The notes beneath the pieces were generated by a model. It saw nothing but the letters and a program-made list of their open reading frames with translations, did not search any database and had not been told where the DNA came from. A program made the translations under genes and the position numbers. This document shows, piece after piece, positions 8,380 through 17,176 of a stretch of DNA of 64,000 nt; the first letter of the stretch is position 1, and the number at the start of each line of letters is the position of its first letter. Origin of the DNA: an uncultured Psychroserpens sp. (lineage in GTDB: Bacteria > Bacteroidota > Bacteroidia > Flavobacteriales > Flavobacteriaceae); NCBI RefSeq assembly GCF_947501425.1, contig NZ_CANMVN010000002.1:62001-126000 (forward strand), read 5' to 3'.

Positions 8380-10134
8380 ATGAAGGAACTAAAACATATC
8401 AATAAATACTTTTATAAGTACCGTTACCGACTTTTATTTGGTGTATTGATCACTATTGGTGCGAAAATATTTGCATTGTTTACGCCGAGATTTCTTGGTA
8501 AAGCGATTACTACAATCTCTAAAGCCTACGATGGAGAAATTACTGAAGCTGTTTTTAAGCAAGAACTAGCCTCTAATATTCTTTACCTTATAGGAGCAGC
8601 AGTCATTACTGGAATCTTCACATTTCTTATGCGTCAAACCATTATTAATGTGTCTCGCTATATTGAATATGACCTTAAAAATGAAGTCTATGAGCAATAT
8701 CAAAACCTATCGCTCAATTTCTATAAAGCCAATAGAACTGGTGACTTAATGAATAGAATTAGTGAGGATGTAGGTAAAGTCCGAATGTATGCAGGACCAG
8801 CTATTATGTACACTATAAATACAGTCACATTGTTTATAGTGGCTTTAATTTACATGCTTAGTGTAGCTCCTAAACTAACCCTCTACACTATTATACCGCT
8901 TCCTGTACTATCATTCATAATTTACAAACTAAGTAAAATCATTAACAAACGTAGTAGAATAGTACAAGAGTATTTATCACATCTATCAACCTATACTCAG
9001 GAATCTTTTAGTGGTATTTCAGTCATTAAATCCTATGGAATTGAATCTGCAAATTATGAGGAGTTCAATACACTTTCCGAAGAAAGCAAACAAAAACAGA
9101 TCGATCTCACTAAAGTTCAGGCTTTGTTTTTTCCATCAATGATATTATTAATTGGTATTAGTAATATTCTTGTAGCTTACGTTGGAGGTATGCAATACAT
9201 TAATGGTGAAATCAAAGAAATTGGAACCATTGCAGAGTTTTTGATCTATGTTAATATGCTTACCTGGCCTGTTGCAACTGTAGGTTGGGTTACTAATCTC
9301 GTACAGCAAGCTGAAGCGTCTCAAAAACGAATCAATGAATTTTTAAAACAAGAACCAGAGATCAAAAATCTGAATCCTAAACCAACCAATATTGATGGCA
9401 ATATTGAGTTTAAAAATGTGACTTACATTTATCCTGATACTAATATAAAAGCTTTAGATAAAGTAAGTTTTTCTCTTAGCAAAGGAGAAACATTAGCTAT
9501 TTTGGGTAAGACAGGTTCGGGAAAGTCAACCATATTAGATTTGATTGGAAGATTATATGATGTTCAAGAAGGTCATATAGCAATTGATGGCACTCAAATT
9601 GACCAGGTTAATCTTAAGAGTTTGAGAGATCACATTGGTTATGTTCCGCAAGATGCTTTTCTATTCTCTGACACTATAGAGAACAATATCAAATTTGGTA
9701 AAGAGGATGCAACTGAGGCTGAAGTCATAAGAGCGGCAAAATTAGCCGATGTACACCGAAATATCGTAAAATTTAAAGAAGGATACAAAACCAAACTGGG
9801 TGAACGTGGTATAACCTTGTCTGGCGGACAAAAACAACGTATTTCTATTGCAAGAGCCATTATAGAAGCACCAGAGATCATGTTATTTGATGACTGTTTA
9901 TCGGCTGTTGATACTGAAACCGAAGAAAAAATCCTAACTAGCCTTAGAGAAATCTCAAACGGAAAAACCACCATTATTGTTAGTCACAGGGTATCTTCGG
10001 CTAAAGATGCAGATAAAATCATTGTACTTGAAGATGGCAAAATCATTCAAAACGGAACTCACGAAACATTAGTTAACACCGACGGTTACTACAAAGAGCT
10101 TTACTTGAAACAACTTAGCACAAAAGAATTATAA
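8380..10134 (+). CDS. ABC exporter, fused permease and ATPase (MdlB/MsbA-like)
   Basis: Type IV ABC half-transporter of 584 aa in the inner membrane. The first 310 residues hold about six transmembrane helices. The nucleotide-binding domain follows with Walker A GKTGSGKST (about 376), Q-loop YVPQDAFLF, signature LSGGQKQR (about 480), Walker B IMLFDDCLSAVD with Asp in place of the usual catalytic Glu (FDD), and switch histidine VSHR. The Asp after Walker B suggests one half-site of weaker hydrolysis, as in the degenerate subunit of heterodimeric exporters, although MdlB-type proteins often carry this change. Substrate cannot be inferred. It is divergent from leucine dehydrogenase, 132 nt away. 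Confidence 0.9.
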   Translation: MKELKHINKYFYKYRYRLLFGVLITIGAKIFALFTPRFLGKAITTISKAYDGEITEAVFKQELASNILYLIGAAVITGIFTFLMRQTIINVSRYIEYDLKNEVYEQYQNLSLNFYKANRTGDLMNRISEDVGKVRMYAGPAIMYTINTVTLFIVALIYMLSVAPKLTLYTIIPLPVLSFIIYKLSKIINKRSRIVQEYLSHLSTYTQESFSGISVIKSYGIESANYEEFNTLSEESKQKQIDLTKVQALFFPSMILLIGISNILVAYVGGMQYINGEIKEIGTIAEFLIYVNMLTWPVATVGWVTNLVQQAEASQKRINEFLKQEPEIKNLNPKPTNIDGNIEFKNVTYIYPDTNIKALDKVSFSLSKGETLAILGKTGSGKSTILDLIGRLYDVQEGHIAIDGTQIDQVNLKSLRDHIGYVPQDAFLFSDTIENNIKFGKEDATEAEVIRAAKLADVHRNIVKFKEGYKTKLGERGITLSGGQKQRISIARAIIEAPEIMLFDDCLSAVDTETEEKILTSLREISNGKTTIIVSHRVSSAKDADKIIVLEDGKIIQNGTHETLVNTDGYYKELYLKQLSTKEL

Positions 10135-10135
10135 T

Positions 10136-10143
10136 TATTTTTG
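10136..10143 (+). promoter_or_regulatory. Putative -7 box of the PUR-alpha-like gene
   Basis: TATTTTTG immediately after the ABC transporter stop matches TAnnTTTG. It would give a 5' leader of roughly 55-60 nt before the chosen start at 10208. No clear -33 element is seen. Confidence 0.4.
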
Positions 10144-10207
10144 TTTACTAATCTTTTTTTTTAGATTTTTGATGCACAATCAAATCAAAAAAAAATTAAA
10201 ATTAGCT

Positions 10208-10618
10208 ATGAGTGACCACGGAATGATGGAAAAAGAGGAAATTTTTTCAAAAGTATTGCGAGCAGGAAGAAGAACCTACTTTTTTGATGTAAGAGCAACT
10301 AAAGCAGGTGATTATTACCTTACCATAACAGAAAGCAAGAAGTTTACTAACGACGACGGATCGTTTCATTACAAGAAACACAAAATCTATCTCTACAAAG
10401 AGGATTTTTCTGAGTTCAACGACATCTTAAGAGAAATGACAGATTATATAATCGCTGAAAAGGGAGACGAAGTGATTAGTGAGCGTCATCAAAAAGATTT
10501 CAAAAAAGAAGATTATTCATCTCAAACCAATAACGATGACATTGCAGAAGGAGGAGAATCCATAACAGATTCTGATTCTGCTGAAAAGTTTACAGACATC
10601 AATTTTGAGGATATTTAA
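10208..10618 (+). CDS. PUR-alpha-like single-stranded nucleic-acid-binding protein (DUF3276)
   Basis: A small PUR-domain protein. The family (BpuR in Borrelia, DUF3276 in Bacteroidota) binds single-stranded DNA/RNA and can regulate transcription or translation. The core is at about residues 5-95: EIFSKVLRAGRRTYFFDVRA, then DYYLTITESKKF and the basic-aromatic stretch FHYKKHKIYLYKEDF. An acidic disordered tail of about 40 residues follows. I chose the ATG at 10208 (MSDHGMMEKEE) because relatives begin there; an upstream frame to 10169 would need a TTG or the ATG at 10172. It is followed by its own terminator. Confidence 0.88.
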   Translation: MSDHGMMEKEEIFSKVLRAGRRTYFFDVRATKAGDYYLTITESKKFTNDDGSFHYKKHKIYLYKEDFSEFNDILREMTDYIIAEKGDEVISERHQKDFKKEDYSSQTNNDDIAEGGESITDSDSAEKFTDINFEDI

Positions 10619-10642
10619 TCCTCACAATTGTTAAATATTATT

Positions 10643-10677
10643 AAACCGTTATTCTAAGAGTAGCGGTTTTTTTATTT
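10643..10677 (+). terminator. Intrinsic terminator
   Basis: A 9-bp stem (AAACCGTTA / TAGCGGTTT, one G-U pair) with loop TTCTAAGAG, followed by a run of T. It ends the PUR-alpha-like gene. Confidence 0.8.
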
Positions 10678-10701
10678 TTATACTCTAACCGATACATATA
10701 T

Positions 10702-13206
10702 ATGAGACTAACTATCCTTCTATTCATATTGAGTTGTTTCCAATTCAATGCACAATCGCAAACCGACCTATCGTATTACCTTCCGCAAAACATATCATAC
10801 AACCAAAATATACCCACTCCTGAGTCGGTTATTGGACACCAAGTTGGTGAATGGCATATTACTCACGACAAGTTAGTATATTACATGCAGACCTTAGCTG
10901 CTGCTTCCGATAGGATTCATATCGAAAATAGAGGTAGTACTTTTGAGGGAAGACCACTACTCCTACTCACGATAACTTCGCCTAAAAACCATAATAATCT
11001 GGAAAATATCAGGCAAACACATATTGCTTCTACAGAGGGTAATTCTGTAGACACCAGTAATATGCCTATTGTAGTATATCAAGGATTTTCAATTCATGGT
11101 AACGAGCCTAGTGGATCAAATGCAGCTTTACTAGTAGCCTATTATTTAGCTGCTGCTGAAAGTGACGAGGTTAAAGATCTATTAGACCATACAGTTATTT
11201 TATTTGATCCTGCTTATAATCCGGATGGTTTACAGCGATTTGCATATTGGGCTAATACCAACAAAAGTAAGAACTTAAATCCTGATCCAAACGACAGAGA
11301 ATACAGTGAGGTTTGGCCTGGAGGGAGAACAAATCATTACTGGTTTGACATGAATAGAGACTGGTTACCTGTTCAGCTTCCAGAATCTCGTGTACGAATT
11401 GCAAGTTTTCATAAATGGTTACCAAACATTCTAACAGACCACCATGAAATGGGAACTAATGCAAGTTTTTTCTTTCAACCCGGAATTCCTTCCAGAACTC
11501 ATCCTCTTACTCCAAAATTAAACCAGGAATTGACAAAAAATATTGGAAACTTTCATGCCAAAGCACTAGATAAAATAGGTTCTCTATATTATACTGAAGA
11601 GAGCTTCGATGATTTTTACTACGGAAAAGGTTCTACTTTTCCAGATATCAACGGTGGAATTGGCATCCTCTTCGAACAAGCTAGTTCTCGCGGACATATT
11701 CAAGAGAGCGTTAATGGTATTTTAACCTTTCCATTTACCATTCGCAATCAATTTACAGCTGCTCTATCCACACTTGAAGCAGGCAAAACCATGAGACGTG
11801 AAATCTTACAATACCAACACGATTTTTACAAAAATGCAAGAAACGAAGCAGCTAAAGAAAACGATAAGGCTATTGTCTTTGGCGACGAAAAAGATGCAGC
11901 CAGAACCTATCACTTAGCCGAAATATTAAAACGCCAACATATTGATTTCCATGAATTGAAAAATGACATGACCAGTAATGGCAAACGTTATAAGAAAGGC
12001 TATGCTTATATCGTTCCTAAGAATCAAAAAAATACACGCTTAATAAATGCTATGTTTGAAAAGCGTACCAAATTTCAAGACAGTTTATTCTACGATGTGT
12101 CGGCATGGACGTTTCCACTTTCATTTGGATTAGATTATTCTGAAAATGCAACTACCCGAAATGCAGGAGTTAAAGTTGAAGACCTGCAAATGCGTACAGG
12201 AACTGTATCAGGAAAGAGTAATTATGCATACCTTATGGAATGGCATGAGTATTATTCGCCTAAAGCATTAAATGCCATTTTAGGAAAGGGATTAAGAGCA
12301 AAGGTAGGTATGAAACAGTTCAGTATGAATGGAAAGACCTATGATTACGGAACGATTCTGATTCCTATTCAAAATCAAAAACTATCATCAGACGAGCTTT
12401 ATAATTTCATGAAGCAGGTTGCAGCAGAAAGCCATATTGATATTGATGCCGTTAATACAGGATTAACTGAAGGTATTGATTTGGGAAGCAATCAATTTAG
12501 AGCTTTAGAACAACCAAAAGTAGCGATGCTCGTTGGTTCGGGTATTAGAAGTTATGATGCTGGAGAAATATGGCATTTATTTGATCAACGCTATGATATG
12601 AGACTGACCAAATTAGATACAAAATCATTGACTCGAGCTGATTTAGATAGATACAATACGATTATTGTTCCTAGCGGTTCTATTGATGCTAATGCTACAA
12701 AACGACTTAAATCCTGGGTCCAAAATGGTGGAACTTTAATTGCATACCGAAGTGCTTTAAATTGGTTAAAACGAAATGAATTAATGAAGCTTGACTTCAA
12801 AAAGTCTGAGCGCACAGCAAAAGATATTTCGTTTGAACAACGCGGAAATTATAACGGCGCACAATTTGTTGGAGGTGCTATTTTTGAAGCTAAAACCGAT
12901 CGTTCACATCCTATAAATTTTGGGTACAAGAATGATAAAATCGCACTATTTAGAAATAATACACTGTTTATGAAAGCTGATAAACAGAGTTATAATAATC
13001 CAATTACATATACTAAGAATCCTTTATTAAGTGGCTATATTTCTAAACCAAATTTAGACAGTTTAGCACTTACAGTTCCGTTTAAAGTAAAGCGATTAGG
13101 AAGCGGAAATGTAGTAGCCTTTACCGACAATACTAACTTTAGAGCCTTTTGGTATGGTACTAATAAGTTATTGATGAATGCTATTTTCTTTAGAGAAGAA
13201 TTATAA
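10702..13206 (+). CDS. Secreted M14 family zinc carboxypeptidase
   Basis: A large (834 aa) metallocarboxypeptidase with a signal peptide (residues 1-20, ending FNAQSQ). The M14 domain spans about 45-370. Zinc ligands are His132 and Glu135 in FSIHGNEPSG, and a later His in TDHHEMG (about 248). The catalytic Glu is probably in GILFEQASSRG (about 324). After the peptidase domain comes a roughly 450-residue C-terminal region containing a class I glutamine-amidotransferase-like segment (KVAMLVGSGIRSYDAGEIWHL, then IIVPSGSIDANATKRLKSWVQNG), usual for this flavobacterial subfamily. It likely trims peptides in the periplasm or outside. It meets the acyltransferase gene tail to tail with a 6-bp overlap of stop codons. 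Confidence 0.9.
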   Translation: MRLTILLFILSCFQFNAQSQTDLSYYLPQNISYNQNIPTPESVIGHQVGEWHITHDKLVYYMQTLAAASDRIHIENRGSTFEGRPLLLLTITSPKNHNNLENIRQTHIASTEGNSVDTSNMPIVVYQGFSIHGNEPSGSNAALLVAYYLAAAESDEVKDLLDHTVILFDPAYNPDGLQRFAYWANTNKSKNLNPDPNDREYSEVWPGGRTNHYWFDMNRDWLPVQLPESRVRIASFHKWLPNILTDHHEMGTNASFFFQPGIPSRTHPLTPKLNQELTKNIGNFHAKALDKIGSLYYTEESFDDFYYGKGSTFPDINGGIGILFEQASSRGHIQESVNGILTFPFTIRNQFTAALSTLEAGKTMRREILQYQHDFYKNARNEAAKENDKAIVFGDEKDAARTYHLAEILKRQHIDFHELKNDMTSNGKRYKKGYAYIVPKNQKNTRLINAMFEKRTKFQDSLFYDVSAWTFPLSFGLDYSENATTRNAGVKVEDLQMRTGTVSGKSNYAYLMEWHEYYSPKALNAILGKGLRAKVGMKQFSMNGKTYDYGTILIPIQNQKLSSDELYNFMKQVAAESHIDIDAVNTGLTEGIDLGSNQFRALEQPKVAMLVGSGIRSYDAGEIWHLFDQRYDMRLTKLDTKSLTRADLDRYNTIIVPSGSIDANATKRLKSWVQNGGTLIAYRSALNWLKRNELMKLDFKKSERTAKDISFEQRGNYNGAQFVGGAIFEAKTDRSHPINFGYKNDKIALFRNNTLFMKADKQSYNNPITYTKNPLLSGYISKPNLDSLALTVPFKVKRLGSGNVVAFTDNTNFRAFWYGTNKLLMNAIFFREEL

Positions 13207-14232
13207 TTTAACTGCAAGCAACACTAAGACAATCACAAAAATCAAATATAAAGCCCCAATTTGAAATTGAAAAATTGTTGACAATAATACAAAAACAATT
13301 AGCAGAAAAATTGGCACTAATGTTATAGCCATAGCAAATCTAAATGTTGATATAAACTCAACCTCTTTGATTTTAGGCTTAACCACTTTTTTCCAAATGA
13401 CATAAGGAACAATAAGGCAACAGATCAGTAAAAACTTTGAGAATACTTTAAATACACCATGTGTGTTTACTGGGCGACTCTCACAGGTAACAAAATTACT
13501 TTTGAGGCATGCATTCACACGTTCAGGTTTTGTAAAATCTACGTTTAAGTTTTTAAGTGCTTTGAGTTTAGTATCGTAGTGTTCACTTTCAATATGAGTT
13601 GTAAGTTGACATAATTCATCAAAAACTAACGCTTTAAGGTCTGAAACACCTTTATTCTTATCATTTAGAATACTAGTATTTATTTCTATTACTTTTCCGA
13701 AGTTAACTAAAGTACTATCACCAAATTGAGTAGCATTGGCAAAATTCAATCCTACAGGAATTAAATTGATTTTTGCATTAGGATATTGTTCAAGAGTTTC
13801 AAATATAATACGTGTAAACCCTTTGCTCAATGGTCTTACTGTACGTTTAAGATTATGGCTTCCTTCCGGAAAAATAACAATAGCTTCTTTTTTACTTAAT
13901 AGTTTAGAACTTTCAGAAAACACAGAATTATTTTTAGTCAAATTAGCCCAACCATCTCTAATTCGATACACTGGAAGCATGAGTAAGCTTTTCAAAATAT
14001 TACTAATGATTGGTTTACTAAACACACTTGCTCTTGTCAGAAAGTAAGAAAATCGATCATTTTTTGCTGCAATAAGCAACGCATCTAACAATGCATTTTG
14101 ATGATTTCCCAAGAACAAAACAGCTTCATATTTTGGTATGGAATCTACACGTCTTACATCAATTTTTTTGAAATAGAAAAAAAGACCTAAACGTAAATAA
14201 GCTCTCACTGTATGTAACCATAATCGCCTCAA
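13201..14232 (-). CDS. 1-acyl-glycerol-phosphate acyltransferase-like protein
   Basis: PlsC-type acyltransferase (343 aa) of phospholipid synthesis. Motif I is LGNHQNALLDALL (NHx4D form) near residues 42-54, and motif III is IVFPEGSHN near 118-126. Two or three hydrophobic helices near the C-terminus (about 270-340) anchor it in the membrane. The start is a TTG at 14232 whose last bases overlap the TGA of the upstream transporter (TTGA), suggesting translational coupling; no ATG is available near the domain start. Its 3' end overlaps the M14 gene's stop by 6 bp. This is one of two acyltransferases in the window (other at 24099). Confidence 0.88.
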   Translation of the reverse strand: MRRLWLHTVRAYLRLGLFFYFKKIDVRRVDSIPKYEAVLFLGNHQNALLDALLIAAKNDRFSYFLTRASVFSKPIISNILKSLLMLPVYRIRDGWANLTKNNSVFSESSKLLSKKEAIVIFPEGSHNLKRTVRPLSKGFTRIIFETLEQYPNAKINLIPVGLNFANATQFGDSTLVNFGKVIEINTSILNDKNKGVSDLKALVFDELCQLTTHIESEHYDTKLKALKNLNVDFTKPERVNACLKSNFVTCESRPVNTHGVFKVFSKFLLICCLIVPYVIWKKVVKPKIKEVEFISTFRFAMAITLVPIFLLIVFVLLSTIFQFQIGALYLIFVIVLVLLAVKL

Positions 14233-15140
14233 ACCTCAACTACATTAGATGGTTTATAGCTCCAATAAAAAGAAATTGCCAGTCCGGAAATGATATGCCA
14301 AATCCCCCAAAAAGCTGCCATTATTGCCATACCTCCCAAACCATTAAAAAACGTAAAAATAAGGAGCAAGCCCAAACCCGAATTTTGAATTCCAGTTTCT
14401 ATAGCCAAAGTTTTTTGATCTTTAAAAGATAACCTAAATGTTTTTGCAGTAAAAAATCCTAGTAGGATTGCCAAAAAATTATGACCTATACCAATAAGCA
14501 GCACATAATGAATATAATTATTGAATACAGTCATGTTTTTTGAAAAGGCAATAACTACTATTGCAACAAACACTATGATCGAAATAGGTTTCAGTTGTTT
14601 TGAAAGTCTGACAGCAAAATTTTCATTTTTGTGTCTTACAAACATTCCAATCAATAAAGGAATTCCTAAAATAAGTAACACCAATTTTACGAGTTCAAAC
14701 GGTTGTAATTCAACACTTTTTAATAATTGAGCAGTAGGCTCATATAAATTTCCATACAATTGAAAATTTAAAGGTGTAACGACCATAGCCAACAAGGTAC
14801 CAAAAGCAGTTAAACTAACAGATAAAGCGGTATTACCATTTGCTAAATAAGACATGAAGTTAGAAATATTTCCACCAGGACAGGCTGCAACCATCATCAT
14901 TCCTAAAGCAATACTAGGAAGTGGTTTAATTATCAAAATAACAATAAAAGTGAGAAGTGGTAATAAAATAAACTGAGACAAAACACCAACTAATACCAGT
15001 TTAGGTTTTTTAAATAAAGACTTAAAATCATCTATAGTAATTCCAAGAGCAACACCAAACATAACGATGGCTAATGCAATATTCAAAACCCAAAGCCCGC
15101 TGCTATCGAAATTTATTTTAGCGTTATCTAATTGATCCAT
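14229..15140 (-). CDS. Bile acid:sodium symporter family (BASS) transporter
   Basis: An inner-membrane sodium-coupled organic-anion transporter of 303 aa with nine to ten predicted helices. Family features are the opening VMFGVALGITIDDF, the central AACPGGNISNFMSYLANGN (helix-break region with the substrate/sodium crossover) and ETGIQNSGLGLLL near residue 245. Bacterial members move pantoate, pyruvate-type acids or taurocholate; the substrate here is unknown. The stop overlaps the TTG start of the acyltransferase by 4 bp, and csaA lies 3 nt upstream, so csaA-BASS-acyltransferase is one reverse transcript. Confidence 0.9.
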   Translation of the reverse strand: MDQLDNAKINFDSSGLWVLNIALAIVMFGVALGITIDDFKSLFKKPKLVLVGVLSQFILLPLLTFIVILIIKPLPSIALGMMMVAACPGGNISNFMSYLANGNTALSVSLTAFGTLLAMVVTPLNFQLYGNLYEPTAQLLKSVELQPFELVKLVLLILGIPLLIGMFVRHKNENFAVRLSKQLKPISIIVFVAIVVIAFSKNMTVFNNYIHYVLLIGIGHNFLAILLGFFTAKTFRLSFKDQKTLAIETGIQNSGLGLLLIFTFFNGLGGMAIMAAFWGIWHIISGLAISFYWSYKPSNVVEV

Positions 15141-15143
15141 GCA

Positions 15144-15479
15144 CTATGATACTATTGATCCGTTTTTTACTTTTAGTTGAGGATTTAAGAGTATCACATC
15201 CTTTCCGTTCACTGCGCCAAGCACTAAACACTCGCTCATAAATTTTGCTATTTGTTTCTTCGGAAAATTAACTACTGCTACAATTTGTTTGTTGAGTAAA
15301 TCCAGCTTATTGTATACTGTTGTTATTTGAGCAGAAGATTTTTTAACACCTAATTCTCCAAAATCAATTGTAAGCTGGTAAGCTGGTTGTCGTGCTTCAG
15401 GAAAATCATTGACATCTATAATGGTTCCAACGCGGAGATCAACCTTTGTAAAGTCTTCGAAAGTTATTATATTATTCAT
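15144..15479 (-). CDS. csaA: tRNA-binding domain protein, CsaA-like
   Basis: A 111-aa protein consisting only of an EMAP-II/Arc1p-type OB-fold. The signature is FTKVDLRVGTIIDVNDFPEAR, with QITTVYN, IVAVVNFPKKQIAKFMSE and the tail LGAVNGKDVILLNPQ. CsaA binds tRNA and has been linked to export of unfolded proteins in Bacillus. It starts 20 nt from the divergent thioredoxin-like gene, so the two promoters must overlap the opposite reading frames. Confidence 0.92.
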   Translation of the reverse strand: MNNIITFEDFTKVDLRVGTIIDVNDFPEARQPAYQLTIDFGELGVKKSSAQITTVYNKLDLLNKQIVAVVNFPKKQIAKFMSECLVLGAVNGKDVILLNPQLKVKNGSIVS

Positions 15480-15499
15480 AATCTAAAAGTAAAAAAAAT

Positions 15500-16054
15500 A
15501 TGGCACTTACTCCATCAAACATGCTACCCTTAGGGACAAAAGCTCCCTACTTTAGTCTAAGGAATACAGTTGACGACACTATAATTACCTTAGAAGATGG
15601 CAAAGGCATTAACGGAACGCTCATCATGTTTATATGTAACCATTGTCCGTTTGTAAAACATGTTAATACTGAACTATCAAGACTAGCTAAAGATTACAAA
15701 TCTAAAGGCATCAATTGTATTGCTATTTCTAGTAATGACGTTGTAAATTACCCAGACGATGCACCACATTTAATGAAACAAAATGCCATTGAACAGGATT
15801 TTATTTTTCCATACCTCTACGATGAAACTCAAGAAGTAGCAAAAGCTTATGATGCCGCTTGTACTCCCGATTTTTATATATTTGATGAAAATGAAACCTT
15901 GATATATCGTGGTCAGTTAGATAATTCAAGACCAGGAAATGACATACCAGCTACTGGTGAAGACATTAGACGTGTTCTTGATAACCTCATCAACAACCAA
16001 CCCATCAGTGAGATCCAAAAACCAAGTATTGGTTGTAACATCAAGTGGAAATAA
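15500..16054 (+). CDS. Thioredoxin-fold protein (AhpC/TSA-like) with CxxC
   Basis: A cytoplasmic thioredoxin-like protein of 184 aa. The peroxiredoxin-like start (PLGTKAPYFSLRNT) leads to the active-site motif FICNHCPFVKH (Cys-Asn-His-Cys, about residues 46-49), the IAISSNDVVNYPDD loop and the cis-Pro region AACTPDFYIFD. The pattern is that of the thioredoxin family protein common in marine Bacteroidota, thought to act as a thiol reductase or peroxidase. No signal peptide is visible. A third cysteine lies near the C-terminus (SIGCNIKWK). Confidence 0.88.
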   Translation: MALTPSNMLPLGTKAPYFSLRNTVDDTIITLEDGKGINGTLIMFICNHCPFVKHVNTELSRLAKDYKSKGINCIAISSNDVVNYPDDAPHLMKQNAIEQDFIFPYLYDETQEVAKAYDAACTPDFYIFDENETLIYRGQLDNSRPGNDIPATGEDIRRVLDNLINNQPISEIQKPSIGCNIKWK

Positions 16055-16101
16055 GCGCACAGCTCATCAAAATATTTGTAAGAATTTACCGTTGTTTTAA
16101 A

Positions 16102-17094
16102 ATGAAATCAACTTGTCCTATTTACATACTTTTATTACTAAGCTTAACGCTTGTAAATTGTCGTGAATCTGGCACTAAACAAAGAAGCAGTGATACGGTA
16201 AATATGCACTTTGAAGATGTAGATAATTTTTGGCGAGCCTATGAACAAATAAAAACCATTAAGAGTCATGCAGAGCGCAGTAAAATCATTCAGGAAGAAT
16301 ATATAAATAAAAGTAGTCATGGCTTAAAACTCCTTATTGAAAAAGATAAGCTCACTGCAGCAGATTATGCTACATTTCTTAAAGACACTGTGTTCTTCAA
16401 TTCCATAAAGAAAGTCACCTTAGAGGCTAAGAATGATACCACTGAAATTAGACAAAACCTTCGTTCTTTTGAAACCCTTTATCCAAAAGCTACTTTTAAT
16501 GATATTTATTTTGTAATCGGACAATTTAAACGTGCGGGAACAGTCATTGACAGCACAATGATTATAGAGTTAGAAAAAAACGCGAGGAGTAGTTATACAG
16601 CGTCTGCTTTTTTATATGATGAAGATCAGTTAAATAATCTCAATGATTTTGAATCCCTAATTCCATTAGTCGTTCATGAACAAGTTCACATCAATCAAAA
16701 AAACATCAATACCAGAGATCTTTTATCCAAATCTATTTGTGAAGGTGCTGCCGATTTTTTAATGCATTTACAAACCGGACAATTTCCGTCAGCAACTAGA
16801 GAGACTTACACTTACGGCGAAGCACATGAAGCAGAGTTATGGGTAAAATTCCTAGGCGACCTAGACATTAACTACAAATACATCAAAACCGACTGGTTCT
16901 ATAATTATGACCGAAATGATATTCCGCCAGATCTGGGTTATTATATCGGATTTAAAATTTGTGAGAAGTTTTATAATGAATCTGAAGACAAGGTCAAAGC
17001 CATACAATTTATGCTAGATGTCTCTAATAGTGAAAAGCTTTTAGAATTAAGTAATTATAATGGTGGTCTTCAAAAAACCAGCGCTCGTCATTGA
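16102..17094 (+). CDS. Predicted Zn-dependent protease lipoprotein (DUF2268-like)
   Basis: A 330-aa lipoprotein. I chose the ATG at 16102 (MKSTCPIYILLLL) because a signal peptide with lipobox LVNC starts there; an ATG at 16045 overlaps the previous gene and adds a non-signal stretch. The metal-site motif VVHEQVHINQ (HExxH) is near residue 195, and GAADF about 30 residues later may carry the third ligand region (ICEGAADFLMH). This layout is that of gluzincin-like DUF2268 proteases in flavobacteria. Its last five codons lie inside the stem of the convergent tonB gene's terminator (17080-17102). Confidence 0.8.
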   Translation: MKSTCPIYILLLLSLTLVNCRESGTKQRSSDTVNMHFEDVDNFWRAYEQIKTIKSHAERSKIIQEEYINKSSHGLKLLIEKDKLTAADYATFLKDTVFFNSIKKVTLEAKNDTTEIRQNLRSFETLYPKATFNDIYFVIGQFKRAGTVIDSTMIIELEKNARSSYTASAFLYDEDQLNNLNDFESLIPLVVHEQVHINQKNINTRDLLSKSICEGAADFLMHLQTGQFPSATRETYTYGEAHEAELWVKFLGDLDINYKYIKTDWFYNYDRNDIPPDLGYYIGFKICEKFYNESEDKVKAIQFMLDVSNSEKLLELSNYNGGLQKTSARH

Positions 17095-17102
17095 CGAGCG
17101 CT
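17080..17102 (-). terminator. Terminator of tonB, overlapping the end of the convergent gene
   Basis: Stem AGCGCTCGT (17080-17088) / ACGAGCGCT (17094-17102), extendable by two pairs, loop about 5 nt. On the minus strand it is followed by GGTTTTTTG, a proper T-run; the plus side has none. The plus-strand gene's final codons and TGA stop lie within the stem. Confidence 0.75.
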
Positions 17103-17176
17103 AATTAAAAACTATACTAATTTACATATTTGGAAAAGTTAAAAACCTTTTACAAATCAATTTTAAGGACATTCAT

